In this document: positions 59,399 to 64,000 of the stretch, one piece after another
Numbering within the stretch: position 1 is the stretch's first letter
Layout of the letters: every line of letters begins with the position of its first letter
Assembly: GCA_000980705.1 (NCBI GenBank)
Contig: LBCK01000003.1
Location: forward strand, 248,001 to 312,000
Reading direction: 5' to 3'
From: Ruminococcus sp. UNK.MGS-30
GTDB lineage: Bacteria > Bacillota > Clostridia > Oscillospirales > Ruminococcaceae
DNA length: 64,000 nt
Position numbers and translations under genes: made by a program
The notes under the pieces: model-generated
Told to the model about the DNA's origin: nothing
What the model saw: only the letters and a program-made list of their open reading frames with translations
Databases searched by the model: none

Positions 59399-59773
59399 AT
59401 GGCATCTGAAAAGGTTTTGAAGTTCGTTGAAGATATCAAGGAACTGTCTGTTCTGGAACTGGCTGAGCTGGTTGACGCAATTCAGGAAGAATTCGGTGTA
59501 ACTGCTGCTGTTGCAGCTGCTCCGGCTGCAGGCGGCGCTGCTGGCGCAGCTGAGGCTGAAAAGACTGAGTTCGACGTTGTTCTGGCATCCTTCGGTGACG
59601 CTAAGATGGCTGTTATCAAGGCTGCTAAGGAAGCTCTGGGTCTGGGTCTGAAGGAAGCTAAGACTCTGGTTGAGTCCGCTCCGGCTACTCTGAAGGAAGC
59701 TTGCCCGAAGGCTGACGCTGAGGCTCTGAAGGCTAAGCTGGAAGAAGCAGGCGCTACTATCGAACTGAAGTAA
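59399..59773 (+). CDS. rplL: 50S ribosomal protein L7/L12
   Basis: 124 residues: N-terminal dimerisation domain ([19 protein letters not shown]), an Ala/Gly hinge (about 40-55), and the C-terminal factor-binding domain ([32 protein letters not shown]). AAAGGAG before the ATG. Very strong codon bias (GCT, GTT, AAG), as expected for one of the most expressed genes. Confidence 0.97.
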   Translation: MASEKVLKFVEDIKELSVLELAELVDAIQEEFGVTAAVAAAPAAGGAAGAAEAEKTEFDVVLASFGDAKMAVIKAAKEALGLGLKEAKTLVESAPATLKEACPKADAEALKAKLEEAGATIELK

Positions 59774-59805
59774 GTTTTCTTACAAAATCAATTCGCGATA
59801 AAATG

Positions 59806-59840
59806 CGGGGACATCTCTTTATGAGGTGTCCCCGTTTTTT
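59806..59840 (+). terminator. rplJL terminator
   Basis: 12-bp stem CGGGGACATCTC/GAGGTGTCCCCG (one G-U pair), loop TTTAT, six Ts. Confidence 0.92.
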
Positions 59841-59845
59841 GTTGT

Positions 59846-60100
59846 TTACAGTGTAAAATGCAGCACGACCATCAGTATCACACCAGGTACGCCAAGCACA
59901 GCAGACTGTACCAGATGCAGCGGATTCAGCACAGGTGAAATGCCAACCAAACTGCCGCCGTAATGCACCACCAGCAGTGCCAGCAAACCACTCCCTGCCC
60001 CGACCAGCAGGGACAGCACACGCCGCTTTCGCCGCAGGTAATACAGCAGCATTATCAAACCCAATACTGCCCAGATTCCCCAAAAAATCACTTCTTGCAT
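59846..60100 (-). CDS. BofA-like small membrane protein
   Basis: The 84-residue product has three hydrophobic segments (about 4-21, 29-45, 57-80) and the BofA-like ending HLVQSAVLGVPGVILMVVLHFTL. In Bacillus BofA holds the sigma-K protease SpoIVFB inactive in the outer forespore membrane. No other sporulation gene is seen here, and many ruminococci do not sporulate readily, so a sporulation role is unproven. Last of four small minus-strand genes. Confidence 0.75.
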   Translation of the reverse strand: MQEVIFWGIWAVLGLIMLLYYLRRKRRVLSLLVGAGSGLLALLVVHYGGSLVGISPVLNPLHLVQSAVLGVPGVILMVVLHFTL

Positions 60101-60115
60101 CTTTCATTTCTCCTT

Positions 60116-60472
60116 TTATGTGAGTAGATATGCCAGCGCCATGAGCAGCTTTTTGTCGCAGCCATCCCAGCCGCCGTCTTTATAGAGCATCACCATCATG
60201 GCAAGGATCAGCATGGTGTCGCCATCCAGATTGGACAAAAGTCCGCCGGGATTGAACTGCGGCAAATTCCCCAAAAGCGGCAGTTTCGGCGGCTGCGGCT
60301 TTGGTGTCGGTTCCGGCTCCGGTGCAGACGTTTCCGGCGGATAATCTGCAAACTGCGGCGGCAGCCGTCTCCCGGGCGAGGCGGTCGGATGCACACGCCG
60401 CTGCATCTCCTGCGCACGCCTTGCCGCATCCCGGCGCATGGCGTTCTGTTCCTGCTCTGAAAATTGTGCCAT
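60116..60472 (-). CDS. Hypothetical protein with Pro-rich middle
   Basis: Not recognised. 118 residues: a charged Arg/Gln/Glu N-terminus (FSEQEQNAMRRDAARRAQEMQRR), a Pro/Glu linker (about 30-75, YPPETSAPEPEPTPKPQPPK) and a short C-terminal hydrophobic helix pair (LDGDTMLILAMMVMLYKD and KKLLMALAYLLT). The ATG at 60472 follows AGGAGGTG; an ATG three codons earlier would include that site. The C-terminal helix pair recalls a short motif I associate with small clostridial proteins. Confidence 0.7.
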   Translation of the reverse strand: MAQFSEQEQNAMRRDAARRAQEMQRRVHPTASPGRRLPPQFADYPPETSAPEPEPTPKPQPPKLPLLGNLPQFNPGGLLSNLDGDTMLILAMMVMLYKDGGWDGCDKKLLMALAYLLT

Positions 60473-60502
60473 CCTTCTCACCTCCTCCGGTTCAGTTCCC
60501 GA

Positions 60503-60865
60503 TCACAGCAGATCCTGGAGCATTCCGTTTTCTTTCACGGCACTGAATACGGCATACAGTTTCATCAGTTTGACCGCCTGGTCCAGCTTTTTCTGACGCT
60601 GTGTTTTCAGATGCGGACGCAGCGCCAGCAGCAGCCGGGCATCCTCATCATTCTGCTGCATTGCTCCCATCAGTTCCTGGATGCGCAGCAGCATACCCAT
60701 ATCGAAACCGCCGCTCTCACCGTCAGCGTTTCCGCTCTGTTCCTGCTTTGGTGATTCCCCTGTCTCGCCGCTCTCCTGCTGGAGCATCTGCGCCAGCTCC
60801 TGTAACTGCTGTACACTCTCCGGATCAGACAGGATAGCTCCTATTTTTCCCAGCATATCGTCCAC
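60503..60865 (-). CDS. Hypothetical protein, helical, conserved-looking
   Basis: 120 residues, not assigned. N-terminal DDMLGKIGAILSDPESVQQLQELAQML, a Glu/Gly/Ser-rich spacer (about 30-52), then a helical region ELMGAMQQNDEDARLLLALRPHLKTQRQKKLDQAVKLMKLYAVF. The LLLALRPHLK..R..K.D.A.K..K pattern is one I recall from small proteins conserved in clostridia without known function. Between two other small genes on the same strand. Confidence 0.72.
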   Translation of the reverse strand: MDDMLGKIGAILSDPESVQQLQELAQMLQQESGETGESPKQEQSGNADGESGGFDMGMLLRIQELMGAMQQNDEDARLLLALRPHLKTQRQKKLDQAVKLMKLYAVFSAVKENGMLQDLL

Positions 60866-60938
60866 ACGCTTTCACCGCCTTTTCATGTACGGGCAGCCGG
60901 AAACTGCGGCTGCCGTTTTTGCAGAATGTGTATTCTTC

Positions 60939-61187
60939 TTATTTCCCGGAAAGTTTCTGATACAGCGCCTTCGCCTGTGGCGAGCTGATGAGTTTTTCCA
61001 TCATCTTCGGATTCTGCATCACCTTTTGCAGCATTGCCGAATCCTTCTGGCTCATATTTTTCAGCACTTTGTCATACTTTCCGGACTCCAACTCCGAACG
61101 CAGCTGCTCCGGCGGCACACCCAGTTTTTTGCTGGCTGCCTGCAACAGCTGATCGACCTGCTGTGGATTCATGTTCTTGCGTTCCAT
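60939..61187 (-). CDS. Small hypothetical protein, helical
   Basis: The 82-residue product is all helical and charged, with QQVDQLLQAASKKLGVPPEQLRSELESGKYDKVLKNMS and the C-terminal MQNPKMMEKLISSPQAKALYQKLSGK. The last part resembles the STI1/heat-shock-chaperonin-binding type of helical repeat (NPxMMxxLxxxP), by eye only. The ATG at 61187 follows AAAGGAG. It may head the four-gene run down to the BofA-like gene. Confidence 0.72.
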   Translation of the reverse strand: MERKNMNPQQVDQLLQAASKKLGVPPEQLRSELESGKYDKVLKNMSQKDSAMLQKVMQNPKMMEKLISSPQAKALYQKLSGK

Positions 61188-61221
61188 AAACAATGCTCCT
61201 TTCAGAACTTTTCAAAAAAAG

Positions 61222-61250
61222 TTGCCATCTCCATGAAATTGTGCTATAAT
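61222..61250 (+). promoter_or_regulatory. Promoter of the phosphodiesterase gene
   Basis: TTGCCA (61222-61227), 17-bp spacer, TATAAT (61245-61250). Confidence 0.85.
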
Positions 61251-61280
61251 AAAAGATGATATTTTTTCTAGGAGGTCACT

Positions 61281-61784
61281 ATGCGAATTATCGTTCTTTC
61301 TGATACACACCAATATTACCGGAATTTTGAAACCATCGTCCTGCGCCACCCGGATGCGGATATGTTCATCCACCTGGGAGACGGCGAAAGCGAATATCAG
61401 CTGCTCTGCCGGAATATGCCGGAGGTCGCTGACAAGTTCCGCTATATCAAGGGCAACTGCGACTACGGCAGTGAAGCACCGCTGACACAGACCATTGATC
61501 TGATGCCGGGACATCGTGTCTTTGCCACCCATGGTCACCGCTATCGGGTCAACTCCACACTGGACTACCTGGAACAGGCTGCCCTGGAAGAGGGCTGTGA
61601 CATTGCACTGTACGGACACACCCACGTATCCCAATGCACCTATGAAAACGGCATCTATGTCATGAATCCCGGCAGCGCCTCCTGCCCCAGAGACGGAAAT
61701 CCGCCTTCTTATGGTATCCTGGACGTTTCCAGCGCCGGTGTCATGACCAATGTGGTGTTCCTGGAGACAAAAACACGGTTTTGA
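61281..61784 (+). CDS. YfcE/MJ0936-type metallophosphoesterase
   Basis: 167 residues: RIIVLSDTHQYYRNF, HLGDGESEYQ, IKGNCDYGS and FATHGHRYRV with LYGHTHVSQ form the complete metal set of calcineurin-like phosphoesterases of the YfcE class, which act on phosphodiesters. The physiological substrate is unknown. AGGAGGT precedes the ATG. Monocistronic start with its own promoter; the YfhO-like gene follows by 56 bases. Confidence 0.9.
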   Translation: MRIIVLSDTHQYYRNFETIVLRHPDADMFIHLGDGESEYQLLCRNMPEVADKFRYIKGNCDYGSEAPLTQTIDLMPGHRVFATHGHRYRVNSTLDYLEQAALEEGCDIALYGHTHVSQCTYENGIYVMNPGSASCPRDGNPPSYGILDVSSAGVMTNVVFLETKTRF

Positions 61785-61840
61785 CCGTCTCATTTCATTC
61801 TATGCAGCAATCCACATTTTGACACAAAGGAGTCCCTTCC

Positions 61841-64000
61841 ATGAAATCTGTCACACTCCGCCGCCCTGTCCTCCGGGATGAAATGCGCCGCTATCTTCTG
61901 GCATTCCTGCTGGGATTCGGCAGTCTCCTGCTGGTCATTCTGCCCATTATCATTGCAGACGGCGGCTATTATATCTACTACGGCGACTATAACTCCCAGC
62001 AGATCCCGTTTTACAATCTGGCGAATGACGCTGTCCGCAGCGGCAGCTTTGGCTGGAACTGGTACACCGACCTGGGCGTCAACTTTATCGGCTCGTATGC
62101 CTTTTATCTTCTGGGCAGTCCGTTTTTCTGGCTCTCTGTCATCCTGCCCCGGAGCTGGGTCACATTCGCCATGCCAGTTCTGCTCTGCATGAAGCACGGC
62201 ATCGCCTCGCTGACTGCCTACGCCTATATCCGGCGTTTTGTCCGGAATCCCAATGCGGCGCTGATCGGCGGTATGCTCTACGCATTTTCCGGCTTTCAGC
62301 TGTTCAACATTTTCTTCAACCACTTCCAGGATGTCACAGCGTTCTTTCCGCTGCTGCTCATCGCCATGGAAGAACTGGTCAACCAGAACCGCCGGGGCGT
62401 GTTTGCACTGTCAGTCGCACTCCTCGCCATCATCAACTATTTTTTCTTTACCGGACAAGTGGTCTTTCTGGTACTGTACTTCATTGTGCGCTGTTTCTCC
62501 AAGGACTTTCACGCAACCCTGCGGAAGTTCTTCCTGGTGCTGCTGGAGGCGGTAATCGGTGTCATGATCGCCTGTGTGATCCTGCTGCCGGCTGCCCTGG
62601 CGATCCTGGCAAACAGCCGGGTCTCGGAGCATCTGTTCGGCATGGACATGATCGCCTACAACGACCGCACCCGGATCTGGCGCATTCTGCTGAGCCTGTT
62701 CATGATCCCGGATGTACCGGCTCGCCCGAACCTGTTCTCCTCCGATTATGCCAAATGGGCATCCATCGGTGGCTATCTGCCCATGTTCTCCATGGCAGGA
62801 GTTCTGGCGTTCCTCAAGCAGCGTGACGGCCACTGGGCAAAACGCATCACAGTGATCTGCGGCATCTGCGCCTGCGTCCCGATTCTGAACAGTGCATTCT
62901 ATGCGCTGAATGGTTCGTATTATGCACGCTGGTTCTATATGCCGATTCTCATTCTGGCGATGATGACCGCATACAGCCTGGACAACCGTCAGATCTCCTG
63001 GAAACAGGGCATCCGCATTTGCTTTGGATTTCTGGCAGCGTTCGGACTCATCTCCCTGCTGCCCACCAAAGAGGACGACAAGATACACTGGTTTTCGTTT
63101 GCGGAATATCCGTTCCATTTTTACCTGGTGCTGCTTATCAGCGCTGCCGGACTGGTACTCACCATCTATCTGCTGCGCCGCAGAAAAGCCCGCAAGCCTT
63201 TCCTGAAACAGGCACTTGTCCTCACCACAGCCTGCTGCATTGCCTGCACATCCGCAGTGGTGTATTTCGGCGCATTTGAGCCGTTCCGTGCGAGAACCTA
63301 TGTTGACCAGGCGATCGACCCGGAACAGGAGATCTCGGTCTCCGTCTCAGAGGACAACTTCTTCCGCATCGATATTTCAGAGGACTGCGACAACTATCCG
63401 ATGTTCTGGCGGCTGCCCTGTATGCGGACGTTCCACAGCGTTGTCCCAGGCTCTATCATGAACTTTTATAAGGAACTGGGCATCACCCGTGATGTGGCAT
63501 CCCGTGCGGATACCGCTTACTATGCGCTGCGTGGACTGCTGTCTGTGGAATATTACTACGAACGGCAGACCATCGGCGAGATCACCACGGACGAACCGAA
63601 ATGCAGTATGCCGGGCTTTGTCTATGACACCACCGAAAATGGCTTTTACCGGTTCCGGAACACCGCCTATGTTCCCATGGGATTCACGTTCTCCAACTAT
63701 ATCGCCAAGGGCAAGTGGAACAGCACTTCCACCAGCTACCGCTCCAATCTGCTGATGCGTGCGCTGGTGCTGTCCAGCGAGCAGATCGAGAAATACGGCA
63801 GCTGGATGCAGCCGGTTTCGGACAGCAATGTTTCTATGACGGAAGAGGAGTATCTCCAGGAGTGCAGCAACCGTGCCGCATCCGCCTGTGACTCCTTCCA
63901 ATATGATTCCAGCGGCTTTACTGCCACCATCTCCCTGGACAGCCCGAACCTGGTATTTTTCAGCGTTCCCTACGATGAGGGATGGACTGCCACCGTCAAC
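61841..64000 (+). CDS. YfhO-family membrane protein (5' part, runs off the window)
   Basis: Open for 720 codons to the last base of the window. A hydrophobic N-terminus is followed by about twelve spans up to residue 490, then an extracytoplasmic region. The early loop YIYYGDYNSQQIPFYNLANDAVRSG with its DxxxQ and the following SFGWNWYTDLG fit YfhO/GT-C-like glycosyltransferases, in which an Asp in loop 1 is catalytic. In Bacillus and Listeria YfhO is involved in glycosylating teichoic acids. The end GWTATVN matches the family's C-terminal beta region start, so the full protein should be longer. RBS AAAGGAG before the ATG at 61841. Confidence 0.88.
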   Translation, partial: MKSVTLRRPVLRDEMRRYLLAFLLGFGSLLLVILPIIIADGGYYIYYGDYNSQQIPFYNLANDAVRSGSFGWNWYTDLGVNFIGSYAFYLLGSPFFWLSVILPRSWVTFAMPVLLCMKHGIASLTAYAYIRRFVRNPNAALIGGMLYAFSGFQLFNIFFNHFQDVTAFFPLLLIAMEELVNQNRRGVFALSVALLAIINYFFFTGQVVFLVLYFIVRCFSKDFHATLRKFFLVLLEAVIGVMIACVILLPAALAILANSRVSEHLFGMDMIAYNDRTRIWRILLSLFMIPDVPARPNLFSSDYAKWASIGGYLPMFSMAGVLAFLKQRDGHWAKRITVICGICACVPILNSAFYALNGSYYARWFYMPILILAMMTAYSLDNRQISWKQGIRICFGFLAAFGLISLLPTKEDDKIHWFSFAEYPFHFYLVLLISAAGLVLTIYLLRRRKARKPFLKQALVLTTACCIACTSAVVYFGAFEPFRARTYVDQAIDPEQEISVSVSEDNFFRIDISEDCDNYPMFWRLPCMRTFHSVVPGSIMNFYKELGITRDVASRADTAYYALRGLLSVEYYYERQTIGEITTDEPKCSMPGFVYDTTENGFYRFRNTAYVPMGFTFSNYIAKGKWNSTSTSYRSNLLMRALVLSSEQIEKYGSWMQPVSDSNVSMTEEEYLQECSNRAASACDSFQYDSSGFTATISLDSPNLVFFSVPYDEGWTATVN

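Overview
The window looks like chromosomal DNA from a cellulolytic, cellulosome-forming Ruminococcus (Bacillota, Oscillospirales). The evidence is two secreted proteins with type I dockerins (an M6-type protease and a GH9-dockerin-GH16 glycanase), clostridial gene orders (ftsEX-envC-ctp, ddl-murI-DUF1934-argS, rpmG-secE-nusG-rplKAJL), T-box leaders, sigma-A-like promoters with 17-bp spacing and moderate GC. R. champanellensis or a close relative would fit, but that is inference. No prophage, IS transposase or CRISPR array is visible.

1-6,100: end of an XRE regulator; an alpha-phosphohexomutase behind a strong promoter and a leader with two interleaved perfect stems (candidate pseudoknot); then on the minus strand ispE, a PLP aminotransferase, an Lrp/AsnC regulator and a PHP phosphatase with its own promoter and T-box. 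6,100-13,000: complete trp operon on the minus strand (trpE, fused trpGD, trpC, trpF, trpB, trpA) with a Trp T-box and promoter. 13,000-20,500: a secreted unknown protein, an aromatic-acid-exporter-like protein, a cation/proton antiporter, comF, cysK, and an operon of two L-2-amino-thiazoline-4-carboxylate-hydrolase-like paralogues plus a membrane protein. 20,500-24,000: azlCD, an ECF-like sigma factor with its membrane-anchored partner preceded by an 80-bp-spaced duplicated motif, and a MITE-like element.

24,000-35,500: polA-rimI-DUF6688-tsaD operon, a second MITE-like repeat, tRNA-Pro(GGG), small proteins, an iron-sulfur-scaffold/GGGtGRT gene pair with a DtxR-like palindrome upstream, a MATE pump, and thrH-GNAT-cupin. 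35,500-45,600: tcdA with a Cys/Met PLP enzyme whose promoter shares an operator-like motif with cysK; then the cellulosome locus: M6 protease-dockerin, AraC regulator, and the convergent GH9-dockerin-GH16 gene whose promoter carries direct repeats typical of AraC sites; then a WYL regulator.

45,600-64,000: the ftsE-ftsX-M23 peptidase-S41 protease division/cell-wall operon, a CdaR-type regulator, the ddl-murI-DUF1934-argS operon, the rpmG-secE-nusG-rplK-rplA-rplJ-rplL cluster with L1-like sites and an L10 leader, a BofA-like protein with three small conserved-looking genes, a YfcE-type phosphodiesterase and a truncated YfhO-family membrane protein that runs off the end.

The most interesting unexplained signals are the interleaved stems before the phosphohexomutase, the operator shared by the two sulfur amino-acid genes, the DtxR-like box at the Fe-S/GGGtGRT operon, the AraC-like direct repeats at the glycanase promoter, and the glycanase with a dockerin between two catalytic domains. 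All were found by eye; no database search or folding program was run.
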